From assembly GCF_963422355.1 (NCBI RefSeq), contig NC_085095.1, forward strand, positions 4,599,607 through 4,663,606: a stretch of 64,000 nucleotides of DNA, written 5' to 3'. The first letter of the stretch is position 1. Each line of letters opens with the position of its first letter. The position numbers and the translations under genes are program-made. Shown here piece after piece: positions 36,801-50,473 of the stretch. This DNA is from Corticium candelabrum. Lineage: Eukaryota > Porifera > Homoscleromorpha > Homosclerophorida > Plakinidae. The notes under the pieces were generated by a model that was not told where the DNA came from, did no database searches, and was given only the letters and a program-made list of their open reading frames with translations.

Positions 36801-39800
36801 CAGTCAACATTGCACTAGATCTGCTTCCTACAGACTTGAGATAGTCAATGCATACAGTAGCCACACCAATGATCTTTCTCGCCCAATCCATACCCAAGAG
36901 ATTGGAACCCTGATCTTCGTTATCATGCCTTTGAAAGTCACAATTCCACTCGAAGCATTTCTTAATCGCTCTCTTTTCTGTAATTATCAGTTCTGGTCTA
37001 CCAATTCTATTCCATGTCACCTCGTCCAACAAAGAGACATCAGCTCCCATATCCACACGAAAAGTCACTAAGGGCCTGGTTACACTGCGTCTGCGTTTGG
37101 TTAGGGCACACTAAACGTTTTCCACAAAAACGAAAACACAGACGGAAAGACAGACGCAAACACATTTGAAGATGCAGGCACGCATGTGCAAGGGTCTGAA
37201 GCAGGTTTCTATGCCTCTTTGGTTTTTCCTTGTTCATTGCTGTCGTTCACGCCTGCCATATTTCAGTAACAGTAAGCATTCACCCTCATCTCTAAACTGT
37301 CGCTAACCTTAGACTAATTCACTTGCCAATTTACTAATAGCAGATTTCATCAACACAGAAACGACCGGCGTCTTTTTGCTGTTAATGTTCTTTGTGTGGT
37401 CGACTGAAGCAGAGAGACGTTTGATTGAGGTTTGGGGTGAAGTTTTAGTCTCATGGGATGGCCGAATGGGGAGTAAGTTGAAGACAATTACAAACGCGTG
37501 CGGATAGTGTGACCGAAAACGTAAATTCCCGTTCGTTTCAATGGACGCAAATGCAGATGCAGACGCAGTGTGATCAAGCCCTTAACAATCATTTTAGTCA
37601 AGCATCACTTGAAGGTTTTTTCGATGTATTGTGAACAGTTTTGGCACTGTAAACACTCTTCGTGACAGACTCAACAGAATATCGATGACTTTCATCTCCT
37701 AATGAGGAATTGGCTTCAGATGCTTCAGACTCTGAGTGTTGTACTTTCTGGATTTTGTTAGTTTTGTACTTTTGAATGCTTTGCTTGTCTTTCCTGAATC
37801 CGTTAGAAAAAGAAAAGTGAGATTCTGATGCAATTTCCTGGTTCCTTATCTTCTTAGGACATTCCCATTGATAGTATTCTTTATTGCAGTCAAAACATAT
37901 CACTCTTTGTCTAGCTATGTCCCAAATGATTGGCTGCAGCAGTTAAATGACACACATCCCAGAGTTGTCACTGTGTCCAATCAGTTAGATGAGACAGAAG
38001 TGAGTGCTGAAGTAATTATGTGCATGAGTGTCATGATTTACGCAATAGTTTGCAAGGTGTTGCGTTGTTGAAGTTTCTGTGAACACAGAGTCAAAGGATT
38101 GCATGTACATCACTTCTTTGTATCACGTGTTTCCTGATGGTATTTCATACAGTCTAAAAATGTTTTGCTTAGCTGCATGCACATAATAATGGACAGCTGC
38201 TCTCAGCACCGCTAAAGCTTCCAATGGACATTGCAAAGCTTCAAACAAGCCTGCGCAACTGCAATTCCTGGTCATGTTTAGAGATTGTCAAGAGAAGCAT
38301 TATATAGTAAGGACTTAGCTTAGGTAACTTGGTCATCAAAGTTTGGATTTAGCTGCTTCATAAGTCTGATTTTTGTTTCAATAAAGTGTGGTTCGTTGTT
38401 GAGAAACTTGAATTCTGTAACAGAAATCAAAACGAGTACAGCCAGCCGGTGGAGTCCAAGGCCAACCTGGTCTGTCTGTGCTCCTTGAAAGGGGCGTGCT
38501 CACAGTCACACATGCACACTTGAGCCGATCTCAAGTGGGATAGCTCTTGCATCATAGCTATGACAAGTGACCTATGTTCAAGTGCCCTGGCAAGAAAACC
38601 AATTTCAATTGCTAGTAGCCCTTCCTAGCCTGTTTATAGGTTGTGCATGCACAAAAGGTCAAATGATGAAACTACTGCAAGGCTGTCTGTTTAGGCATTG
38701 ATTGACAGGGAGGTCAGCAGTGTAAGCTTTAAACAGTGCAAAGCTTTGGTGGTCATGTGAACTGAGTGCTGTTGCTTACTCAGAAGACATGACTATCACT
38801 AGGGTAGGTGCTACAGGAATGAGACGTGTGCTTTCTGGGTCACCTGCGAAGAGCAAGGAACCCCAATCTTGCTGAAAGTGCCAAATTGCTTTTCGAATTT
38901 TACCAGTGTAGCAACCTCAATTTTCCAGAATTGAGATTTTAGACAGAAAAATTCTGAGAACTATATCTATGAGGTCTATCTACTAGACAAAGTCCAACAC
39001 AACCTCTTACTGCAATATCTTGATCTTTCCAATTCAGGCAATAGAAAGACTTCAGTCAGCTTTGCCTTCAATGCAAATTAGAGCGCCCAAGACTTCGTGG
39101 TTACCGAGAGTTTGAATTAGTACACCCAATTCAAACACAATGAGATGTGCATGCACTAGCAAGAGCGATGAAATGTGCATGCACTAGCATGAGTATGCCC
39201 CTTTTAAGATTCTGCATGAAGCTGCCTGAGACAAAGATTAAAGTCGTGTTGTAGTAAAACAATAATTATGCAGATGTCACACCTGAATTCTAACTGTTGT
39301 CGTATGAGTAAACCATTATTTGGTCTATCCATTCATGCATATACAGTATTTAGTCTGTTGGCTGACATACATGTATGTATAGGCTATTGTATGATTAGGC
39401 TTTTTAGAAGCACTCGGGACAGGGTTATGGCCCTCGGCTTTGTATCATACACTGTACAATAAGTAATTTATACCATGGTCACATGATGTGTAACCAATTA
39501 CGAGCACCTATTTAGATGGTGAATATGACATATTATGAGTATACTATGAGTATACAGCAAGTGTACATATAGTAAGGGGCCGTCTGTATTTATCAACGTT
39601 TTACAAAACCCAAGACTTTTCGTTTTTACCCAGACCCTCTACCCCACCCCGACAACGAAACGGTCAATGTCCGCACTTTTGAATCTATGTGATGTCACCT
39701 ATATACGCTCTACCTCCAGAACTACCGTTACTGTATGATGTCTGTCCCTAATTAGCACAATGTGTCCGTCGTCTTCTCATAGTCATTCATGGGTCTTGCG

Positions 39801-41067
39801 TATATGGCAGGCCGAGCGACAGTGCCTTCTCTGCTGAGAAGAGACAGTTGCTGCTTCACTGCCATCTTGCAAATAAGACCCGTACACGTGAAAGTCCCAT
39901 CTGTGGTCAACCATTAATAGTTTCTCCAACCGGTTAATGTACACTCTATTGTTCCTTCAGGTGTACTTGCAAACCACCTGTCAAGTTGTCCATAATGCTA
40001 TTTACTTCTGGTTTCAAGAAGGAAACAACCTTTTACCCCACCCCAAACAAAAAATTTTTGTAAAGAGTCTTTAAATACGAATGGCCCCTAAATTACTTCC
40101 AGTTGATACCACACACTCACTTATTGCAGCTTTGGTAATGTGTACAACACATCATATATACAGTGTTGACACCATCTAAATAGACACTTGTGATTGGCCG
40201 CATGTCATGTGAACAAGGCATAATCTCTTAATCTTTTCTTATTCTTTGCATTCTTATTGGACTATGTCCCATTTCAGATGCGCCGTATTGTGGAAAAGCA
40301 AGTGATATGTGGGCTCTTGGAGTTGTACTCTACACACTGCTCTTTGGTATATTCCCATTTTATCACAGTGTCCCAGCCGAACTTTTTCGCATGATAAAGG
40401 CAGTGGAGTACTCAATTCCAAGGTTTGTTCAATGATAAAAATATTGTGTAGTGTTTGTTAATTTATGTTAGCTCTGTTTCTGTAGCAATATTGATGTCTC
40501 ACCTGAGACAGTACATTTGATTTGTAATTTACTAAGACACAGTCCCAAGGAACGGTTTACAGCATCCCGGACCCTTTGGTATGTCGATGGCCTTGTACAG
40601 AAGTAAGCATTACCAGTCACAGTTCATTTAGTGTATGTTTAATTACTGCGTTTAGGAGGGTACAGACTGAACAACAAGATGACCAAGTTGTTCCTAGTAT
40701 TCCTCTTCCTTTTAATGATGCAGAGAAGACTAATAGTAAAGATACCCCATCAGGTGAATGGGCACAAGACAGTCAGACACAGGTTGAAGAGCCTGATGTG
40801 ACAGCTGCATTTACCCCAATGGACAGAGTAGCTTCCGTACCTTTTGTTGAACCACAAAGAGGAAAAAAGCGTAAGAGGACTACATCAGATCAAGGCCGTG
40901 ACAGCTTGAATGGCAATCAACAAGAGACTGTTGTTACATTTGATAGAACCTTCACTTTTCCTCACATAATTGCTAGTAAGTCATCACGAATTCCCATCAC
41001 TAGAGTGAAGAGAGACACAAGACCTTTGACGGAGGAAGAGCTAAACATAATTAGACAGCTTCCGTAA
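33876..41067 (+). CDS. STK40: Serine/threonine kinase 40 (Tribbles-related pseudokinase)
   Basis: Five exons (33876-34418, 36252-36420, 40278-40422, 40486-40602, 40656-41067) join in phase to 461 residues; human STK40 has 435. Signatures: RRAGPYLLGPR, RSIVQCLAKRDGTDCFYAIK, HTEYSLLSLL, INLQHYVIREKKL, HRDLKLGNMVLN, TNFCLGKHL where DFG is expected, RGSPAYISPDVLSG and GKASDMWALGVVLYTLL. The missing DFG Asp is normal for STK40, regarded as a pseudokinase that scaffolds COP1 ubiquitin ligase. The C-terminal exon is less conserved and ends with basic and acidic tracts. An upstream in-frame ATG at 33810 would add 22 residues. Convergent with CFAP298, 162 bp apart. Confidence 0.93.
34419..36251 (+). 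other. STK40 intron 1
   Basis: Bounded by GGTAAAG and TTTTCAG. Besides ordinary AT-rich sequence I see no coding frame or clear transposon. Confidence 0.8.
36690..37905 (-). mobile_element. Ty3/gypsy gag-protease remnant with nested MITE
   Basis: On the minus strand, 37598-37903 has a gag tail with an altered zinc knuckle (CFDCNKEYYQWEC; His replaced by Tyr). 36793-37068 has a retropepsin piece (FRVDMGADVSLL, where DTGA is expected, and NLLGMDWARKIIG). A 512-bp MITE separates them. It lies antisense in STK40 intron 2. No LTRs were identified. Confidence 0.78.
37071..37582. mobile_element. TA-flanked MITE nested in gypsy remnant
   Basis: Left end AGGGCCTGGTTACACTGCGT and right end, read in reverse, AGGGCTTGATCACACTGCGT: about 26 bp inverted repeats including TGCGTCTGC. 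TA occurs on both sides (37069-37070, 37583-37584). It interrupts the retropepsin frame just ahead of VDMGAD. Confidence 0.82.
38440..38610 (+). repeat. Possible tRNA-derived SINE fragment
   Basis: GTGGGATAGCTCTTG near 38536 resembles an A box, and TATGTTCAAGTGCC about 35 bp later a B box. No poly-A tail or second copy was found, so this is weak. Confidence 0.25.
39576..40088. mobile_element. TAA-flanked MITE (PIF/Harbinger type)
   Basis: Ends GGGGCCGTCTGTATTTA and, read in reverse, GGGGCCATTCGTATTTA form inverted repeats that continue weakly for about 40 bp (TTTACAAAA). TAA is duplicated directly at 39573-39575 and 40089-40091. The GGGGCC end and 3-bp TAA target are as expected for PIF/Harbinger. 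It sits in STK40 intron 2; other parts of that intron (37906-39572) show no further clear element. Confidence 0.85.
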
Positions 41068-41229
41068 ACCAGCTCATTTTACGAGACTGATGCTGTAAAT
41101 TGACATGCATATATATATATATATACATATACACTACCAACAAGATCTCCAACTTCAGTAAGTTGAATAAAGGGAACTGTGTATTCACTTTTGTATGTAT
41201 TTTCATACCGATTTGCAACCATGCTCCAA

Positions 41230-44200
41230 TCACTTAGGTCTCCATGAAATATCACCCACTCCTGCAAATGTACGTTTCAGTGCTGTAGGATCACTCCAAC
41301 TGGCATTTAAGTGAGAATCATCCTCATCTTGTTCCAGTTTCTGCAGAACATAATGTACATGTGAGGGCATACAAAGCTGGCTGCTTTCTGGTTGCATGCT
41401 ACTGTTGTATGACAAAGTTTGAAATGAATGCTATTTTAATACCCCACCATTCTACTGAGACTTTTAGTATGCCCCTGCATATGACCAGTGAATCAATTCT
41501 ATCCCTACTAGATCATAGTCAAGGTGGCATGAAATAGTATGTTTGCTGGTGTTTTGTTGTGCTTCTTAATACTTACTATTACCTTCAATTCTTCCTGTCG
41601 CTTGTATGCATATGCCATCATCTTTTTCTGCTCTTCTTCACTGAATACTTGTTCCCTTCCTGGAGCACCGTGTCCTTTCTTCTGTAGCTTTGCAATAATC
41701 TTTGTCTTCTCATTACGACCCACAAAGTCTTCCAGCTTCTTTCCTCGTAAGCATTCTTTACCAGCCCACCATAATTGAGCTGTCCCTTCTTCTAAGACTT
41801 CAAGACCAGCCTAAACAATGCCAAGAAGGACTGACCAATCATATGTAAAATATCAACCAAGTCGTGTCACAAATTTGCTAGAACTGGCATGAACAGATAT
41901 ATACGAATGCTAGTTTCACACTTTCTGTACAGGAATAGCTAAAACGGGTTGAAAAAGCAGTAGTCCACAATAAAGCCAAATAACAGTGTGGTAGACTGGA
42001 CCAACTCTGTGCATCTCATGCTGAGCACATTTCAAACACTAACTAGAATTTATACATGTCTATATTTGTCACATGGACTAGAGATAAGTGGAAGTCAAGT
42101 AAATACAGTGATGAGAATTAATTGGCAAACATTGTAGAGTGGTGACCAGTCTCATCTCACTACTTTGTTCCTAAACATTCAAGACTTGTTATATTTTAGC
42201 TGCCCTAGAACAAGAATGCAGCAAGGCTGGTCAAATGTTTAGAATTAGAAACACAACTGCGTACATGGAAGGAAATAGAGCATAAGGAAACATTACATTC
42301 GATAAGTTTCATTTATCATAGCTGTATTAAAATTTCCTACATTTAATGTATTTTACTTAACTACAAACCTGAGTTTCTGAAAGGTCCTCACAATTTTCAA
42401 ACTCATGTCTGATTGGCTCGTGCGGTGGCAGACCCATTGGGTAGACAATCATCATGGCACCACGAAGTTTATCCATAGCATCTTGAATAGTTTCCTCTGT
42501 TACGAATATGTTACTAGTCACTTGCCTCTACAAGAAAATCATACAAGATTTGCCAAATTACAAAAATATACTTATGCTACAAACAGCACAATTACAAGGC
42601 CAGCTGCCTACCATTTAAGTTAAAGCTTGTCAACTAAATTCAAACTACCTTGTTGCTCGATTCTACAACTCACTTGCATCACAGCAACTGATGTTGACTG
42701 AAATCACAAAATGTGTTTATAGCAAATTTATTAGATAGTGATTACTGGAGCTGTGTTTACACTCATGCTTCCAGAGCCATAAGCTCTTTAATAAACGTAA
42801 CAATCAACTTGTTGCAAAGTTTACAAACAGATGCCACTTTGTTCCAACTTATAAAATTATCTAAATTGTATAAAGCAACTGTCATTTCATGTAACCACTA
42901 ATTCCTTAAGACTGCTAAAATCATTGACACCATCATATGGCGAGATTGAAGATATAAGATACGGATATTGTCCTAGCTAATAGCCCAATGCAGAGTTCCA
43001 GTATAATTATAATAGTGAAACAGGAAAACGATCGCTTTTGCATTGGCCATTGGCAGACTGGTACATTTGCAAACATGGATTTACACTCTTCTTGTGAGAA
43101 GTTCTCTCATATACTTTGGCAGTTTGTAAGCCTGTCTACTACTGCTACTGCTACTGTCCATTGTTTGTAATTGCCATGTACAATCAAATACAAATACTGT
43201 TCTGTAATTAGACTATCTTGACTGATCCAAGCATCACAGACATGTACTGCGATCACACTAGCAACTTCAGAACTGAGCCAGACCAGAAATTTTCTTCAAG
43301 ATTGCCATTAATAATACTTGATAAAGCCTCATTTGATGCCAGTTTTGGCCATCTAGATCAATTTCTATACCTGGCATGGTTCTGAAGTCTCTAGTGTAAC
43401 TGTAGTAATAGTCAAACATATAAGTAGACCGTTCTTTGCTGCGCAAATTAATTAAATTAATTAACACAAATTCCCACATATACACTCCAGTTGTTGGGCG
43501 GAGACAATAAAATCCTGGATAGCCTGTTCGTCGTATACAAATGATCAAATCACGTCTAAAGTTGCAGCTATTTGCTAGCTGATTTGCCCGTTCTTTGCCC
43601 AAGCAAATTAACACAAATTTTCGCCTATAAGCAGTAATTGGGCAGAGACAACACAAACTCCCGGATAATTTGTTGTATATGTGACCAAGTTGCATCTTAT
43701 CTTGCAGCTATTTCAACAGTCTCATTGGATGTCGTCACTTTGAAGACGTTGACTCGCATACATGGTCAAATGATGGTAGCCATATTTTAAAAGACCTGGA
43801 TATACTAAAATATTTTGCTTTATCAACATTACTGGCAAAACAACACACTCCATACCTACCGTCCAAGGTCAAGAATGGCGCTAGGGCATTTGAATTTGGT
43901 GGAGATCCGATGTGCCATTCTAGATAAATTCATGCATAAATGGAGGCAGGTTCGATTGGCAAGAAATCACGTCGTCCCAAGAGAACTCTGGAAGACGATG
44001 ACTCCTTCACTGTCGACTTTGATCAATTCGACGTGTGCGAGCAAAATTTAGGGGTAGTGCAACTTGCCATTTTGGAGTATGCTCTTACAAATGGATACAC
44101 AGACTGACAGACAGCTCTCGTTTATAGATATAGATAGGTAGTGACCGTACATAGCCCTGCAAACCGAAACTGCATCAGCCTTCTTTGGATAACGTCCACT

Positions 44201-47200
44201 AACTTCTCACTCACACGACCCTTACAAAGTTCCATTTTTATGGTTCATAGCTGGAACTAAATATTTGTATTTAGAGTGAAAGAGACATACAACCATTCGC
44301 TATATTGTGTACAATTTTAAACACATGCACGTAGCTTCACGTAGCCAGACCCTCTCCCCCACCATACTGTACTTCTGGCAAGAAAGGGTCTGGTCAAATG
44401 CCTACACAATTCTTGTTCTGCTCTCCCCAAGAATCATGGGGATAAAGACCTCTTACATAATCAGAGATCAAACATTCATTTGTCGATCTTGTGACTTTGA
44501 ATAACTCATTGAACACAGCAGGGTAATAAGGAAACAGAAAAAAGCACAAATTTTGCAGCTCAGCAGTCGAATTCTCACATTATGCATGATCGAGAGGTGT
44601 ACAGTCCATTGACACGTCAGACAACAAGAACACATACATGTAGGCGCTATTGTAGTCTCGCGTAGCCAAACCCCTCCCCTTCTTGATATCTACCGGCGGG
44701 GAAGGGTTTGGTGAAATTGCACACAAGCAGTGGTGCCAGGCATACGCCCACGTCTTTCCAACTAGTAATTAGATGAAGGTTAAGCTGACAGGTGATAATT
44801 ACTGGAAACATTCTTCTCTCTGTTGTCGACGAGAAATCACTTGTTGGAAGGCTTACAACAATCAATGGACAGACTTTACGATAGTATGGTATTGTTCTTG
44901 GTATAGGGCGTTTAGTTAGCTACGAATTCACGCAAACTGTGCACTAACCTCTGCATAATTAATTATTTCGACCTGCCGTGCCATCGCCTCGATCTCTTCC
45001 CGCAATCCTTGAATTTGCTGATCTAGCCTAGGAAACGAAGCAAGCTACGTTCGGCAATGTATCACAAACAGGCTCGATCCAGCTGCTTCTATCTAATCAG
45101 CTGGTCCACAAAAGAATGTCCGACTAGTTTACACTTGCCAAGATGTCTACATTGCTTGAGTATTGCGAGAGCCGTTTCTTTTTCTTTGTTTTGCGTTTGA
45201 TGAAAAGAGACTCCAAGCACAAAGCACAACAGTCCGGATCCATTGTGTAACTAACAATCAACTTGCGTGGGGTTGAGTACACGTTTATGTTAATGTCATT
45301 ATCTGCCACCCGGAAGTCGGTGGCGGCTGGCACCACTACTTGTGTGCAATTTCACCAAACCCTTCCCCGCCGGTAGATATCAAAAAGGGGTGGGGTTTGG
45401 CTACGCGAGACTAGCGCTATTGCAGCACTCTGCAGTCAAACAACATGTTACAACAAGCAGCAACTGAACAAGAGTTTAGGCGGCCAGACAGAGAAAGCGT
45501 AGATGGCTAAACAAAGGCACGCCCTTGCCACTGTGTCCAGACTCACAAATGACAACAATAGATCAAATTAGAGCAAAGACAGATGTCGATCGGTAAGAAG
45601 CTGCCTTAGCACAATCTCATGGACAACCTGCCGACAAAACATACGTCCCTCCTGCACCAAGATAGTAGTTCAACATCTACACGTCGACAAACAATTCTCT
45701 GATTAGGTGTAAGTTCACAGGCATGCAACTCAATATGGGCGTAACCAACACACACAACACAAGCAGAATGCAATTAAGAGACACCTACTTAGACCTCATG
45801 CTATCTTTACACGGTAACTGCAATGCAAAAATCAAAAAATCTTTTATTGCATTTTTGGTTTAATCGTTCTTAACGTCCATGTGCCCCCAAATAGAATTTA
45901 TATTTTAAAGTTACATTCATGAAGATATTGAGACGCAAAGTTGCTTCCAGTTGTTTATATCCGGTATAGATGTACACTCAGTGACGGAGAGGAACGGAAG
46001 TGGCTATAGCACATGCAAGGCAATAGAAATGTTTTACAAGAAGTAACCCTCTGGTTGCCTGGTGGCTGAAGTAATGTGCTCAGAAAGAAAGTGTGGCTTT
46101 GATTTACTTCTCCAATAACGCCAAAATGTGGAAAAAATGGGCAGTGCATGGAAACACGTGAGAAATTGGTGGGATGGGTCAACCGCACGTTCAGATCTGT
46201 AGTGCATACTCTCAGTGGAATGCTTCAAAACGGAGGAAAATTACTATGAGCTTTTGGCCTTTTACTCAACGTAAACAAATACTGAAGCCTGACGCATCAA
46301 GCTGCAAGGGGAAATTTGTGTAATAGGAAGCCATTGAGAGGATTGCAACATGACAATGTACGAGAATGTCAACAAATACAGAAGAGGAGGAAGGTCGAAA
46401 GAAAGCATGAAAGCATGACGGCAATAATAAACATGCAAATAGCCCATCCCATCACTCATTTCTTTCACATCTTGGCATTATTGGAGAAGCAAATCAAAGC
46501 CACACGTTCTTTTTGAGCACATTACTACAGACAGCAGGCAACCCGAGGTTTACTTCTTGTAAGACATTTCTATTGCCTTGCATGCACTACAGCCACTTCC
46601 ATTCCTCCAAATATGTCATGGCGTGTATGCCTACTATACCAGATATAAACAACCGAAAGCAACTTTGCGCCTCAATATCTTCACAAATGTAACTCTTAAA
46701 ATTTTTTATTGCTAGGGCCATACGAAAGTTAAGAACTAACAAAAAATGAAATAAAATTTCTGATTTTTCATTGCAGCTACCCTTTAAAAGGTCTTTATCC
46801 CCACGATTGGAAGAATTGTGTAGGCATTTGACCAAACCCTCTCTCAGGAGCATAGCCAGACTAAATTCGAGTTCACAATATGTGACGGACAGCAGCCCGT
46901 TCCGTTCCGTAACGTTTGCAGTCAGGTTCATAGTCAAACATTGACGCAGAGTGATTCACAATTTGTAGCGTATTCCACACACTCTAGGTACGTGACTTGA
47001 TGGGAAAGGAAAGTCTGTTGTTGTTTGTGTGTGCTGTGGTGCTCCGAAGAAGCAAGAAGAAAAGGAAGCATAGAAATGTTTGTCATCGTCTTCAGAGATT
47101 ATACGGGATACTCACACGAGCTAATTGGAATATTAGCCCTTTGCTCTGATTGGTCAGCTACTCAATTTCATTCCCGTTCAAATGGAGATGAAGTGCGGTT

Positions 47201-47568
47201 AATTTGGATGCTGGAATAGAACTGAATTCTATCCATGTGTCACCTGTCTGTCAAGGTCCAATAAGGAACGCAGTGCAGGCCAAGGTCACCACAGACTATG
47301 TTGGGAGGTGGAAATTCCCTGACAGCAAAAATGCTGGTGGTTGTGGAGACCTTGCTGAAGGAAAGTTTGGTGGCAATACTGACATTGGCCAGTTAGTGAT
47401 TGACCATGTTTCTGCCTTTGATGGTTTACAAAGCCAGCATGATTTACAGCAGTGAAGCCACAACCATCAAAACCACAATGTATATAAAACTTTGATGTTA
47501 TTTGTCTTGTTTTACATCCCTGTTTTTCTGCTAATCCTTGCGCGCAGAATAATGAAAATAACACACAT

Positions 47569-47632
<64 letters not shown>

Positions 47633-49078
47633 TTGCTTGAGCTGTCCATCCTCAAAGATGATAACAGTGTCCTCATGGACAAAATGACAAAAGGGGTAAT
47701 AATTAGATTTTCTATCACGATCTACCGATGTAATCGAGAGTGTCTTGTGAGGTCTCCTTTCCTCCAAAATGATCTTCCCACATTGACAATACAACTCTAA
47801 ATTGCTTCTCATTTAATGGATGCTGATCTCCAGTTGTTGAACTACCTGTTCTGCCTCTGCCTACAAGATTTTTCCAGACAGTTCCTTCCTGTGCCAGTTT
47901 ATACCATTCTTTTTCTGGTATATCGCAAATCTTCATATCAGATAAGACTGTATTGTGCCATCTTTTCTTTACACCATGGCAAGGTCATTTGGAAATAATT
48001 CTCCAAACAACATTTGTTTAGGTTCATCATCCATCCGAGCAACATGAACAAGCCAGCGGAGCCAATGGTTTATTAAAATATCTGACATTTGTTCTTCCAT
48101 GCCAAAGTCCTTTGCTAATTCACAAGATGGAATTCGATTTTTCCATTGCTGATATTTGGTAATTCCCAAGACAGATCGAACACACGGATTCGAAAAGTCT
48201 GTAGATGTCTCAAACTATCAGATTTGACTGGCCATGTCTCTGACCCATACAAAAGAATGGGTAAGACCACTGCTTTATATACTGACCTTTTAGTATCAAT
48301 AGACAAGGAATTATTGCAAAAGATTGAACTTCGTAAACATCCAAAAGTTTGGCTGCTTTACCAATACGAATGGAAATTTCCTCTCTAATTTCGCAATCTG
48401 TTGTAATGCAGCTTCCAAGGTATACAAAGCTATTGACCATTTCTATAAGTCCTCTTGCAACCCATACTGGTTCAGTTGCATGATCATCGCAAAACAAATC
48501 ATTTCCAAAACCATTCCTTTAGTTTCCGCTAAACTTACAGTCAAACCCCAATCTGTGCTGTTTCAATGAAAGTTCTTGCCATAATTTCAAAATCTTCTCT
48601 TGATGTGGCATATAGAGCCACATCATCTGCAAACTGGGATTCTGTTATCAGACTAGTAGACAGACTTTGGCAGTTTTATCACCAACCAGTTCTCTGCCAC
48701 ATTTAAATTTCGAGCATACTCTTGCTTGAGGGCACCTACACTGCCAGTCTCTAACTACAGCATTAAAGTAAAGATTCAGCAACGCAGGTGCAAGAACACA
48801 TCCTTGTATAAGACCATTGTGGACATCAATTTCGTCTGTAGTAGCATCTCCAACTCTTACTCCTGCCTGCATTCCATCATGAAAATAACATAATTTTAAG
48901 GAGGGTTGGTGGAATGCCATATCTTTCAAGTGTCTTCCAAAGAGCAAAGCAAAGCACAGATCGAGTCATAAGCCTTTTTCAGATCGACAAAAAGACATAG
49001 AGAGAACTGGCGTGTTCTTTGGTTTTCTTAACAAGTTGTCGTGCAACAAAATCATGTCTATACAGCACGCCCTTTTCT

Positions 49079-49161
<83 letters not shown>

Positions 49162-49743
49162 ATAAACCAGCCCATCTCAAAAGATGATGGCATAAACAGT
49201 GAAAAAAGCAAATCTCTACTCAGTTTATCTACTACCAGTTTGCAAATTGGTAATATATTGTACAGTGTCCTGAATCGTTTAGTTCTCCACACAGCAAGAG
49301 ATGTCAAACTGCTGCTTCTTGCTAACCCAACAGTAGAGATCGCCCGCACGCACCATAGACCATTGTTCTTCTTTCCACGCTGGAGACCAACTTCTTTTGT
49401 CCATGCCGCGATGCCATTTTCTCTGCTGGACTACTTGCACATGGCCTCCGTCTCCATCAGCGATAACCGGAAATAGACGTAAAGTCACGAAAATGAGTAC
49501 TTTGACGTTGCAAGCAATCGAAGCACTTTACAACGTGGGAGTAGTGCGACAGGTGTTCTTCGCAAAGAAACATGTTGCCGTAGGCTCGCTCCCAAACGTT
49601 GGGTGTGGCACTCCTGTCGATCTGAGATGGTTTATCTTGATAATGACGATTAAAGATATCGCAGAAGCCAGATAGTAAGCCGGAGCCGGTCAAATCTTCC
49701 AGAGCCAACACGCTCACGAGGCTGCCATGCTACATCCGGGAAC

Positions 49744-49809
<66 letters not shown>

Positions 49810-50375
49810 CACAGTACATGTAGGTATGTGTCACAATAAACGTTAGATATCCAATGCAACAATAAATGTCTAACCTTAGAAATAGCTTCTTTTGCTTCAC
49901 TTGTTGTCCTCTTGATAACATCGGCCATTTTATCATTGGGAGCTGTATATAAGTTTTGTTCAGTACACAAGTACGAAAAGTGTCCATCTCATCGTATAAT
50001 ACCATGGCCATTTCTTCTCTGCATTGGATCTTTCTTTTCTACTGGTCCACCACTTGGGATACATTGAGACTTCCATTCATCAACCAGATGAAGTTCATCT
50101 AATTGTTCGTCCGTCAGGCCTTGCATGTTTGGGGGCAAGCAGATGCCATGCTCAGCTAATGATTCCATTTCTGCATACATATATTTTTCCAAAGTCTTTA
50201 AACAACTTATTACAACAATTATCTGTGTCATTATGGTCATATAATGCTAGATTGGTTAAACAACGCTTGAATTTAGAGATAGAGGATGCACATAGTTGGG
50301 ACATGCTTACTTGAGTTGTTGGGGATGTTGGGGTGGGGAACGTTCATGTATCTAATAAATATTATATATATAGAG

Positions 50376-50473
<98 letters not shown>

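Larger units (their letters stand above)
44341..46866. mobile_element. Possible composite element with inverted outer ends
   Basis: At 44341-44460 the order is CCAGACCCTCTC, GGTCAAATGCCTACACAATTC and GGGGATAAAGACCT. At 46793-46866 the same blocks occur in reverse complement. Two further elements (44653-45413, 45828-46790) lie between. Either the outer blocks are ends of one larger element into which others jumped, or two independent copies of one repeat. Confidence 0.5.
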
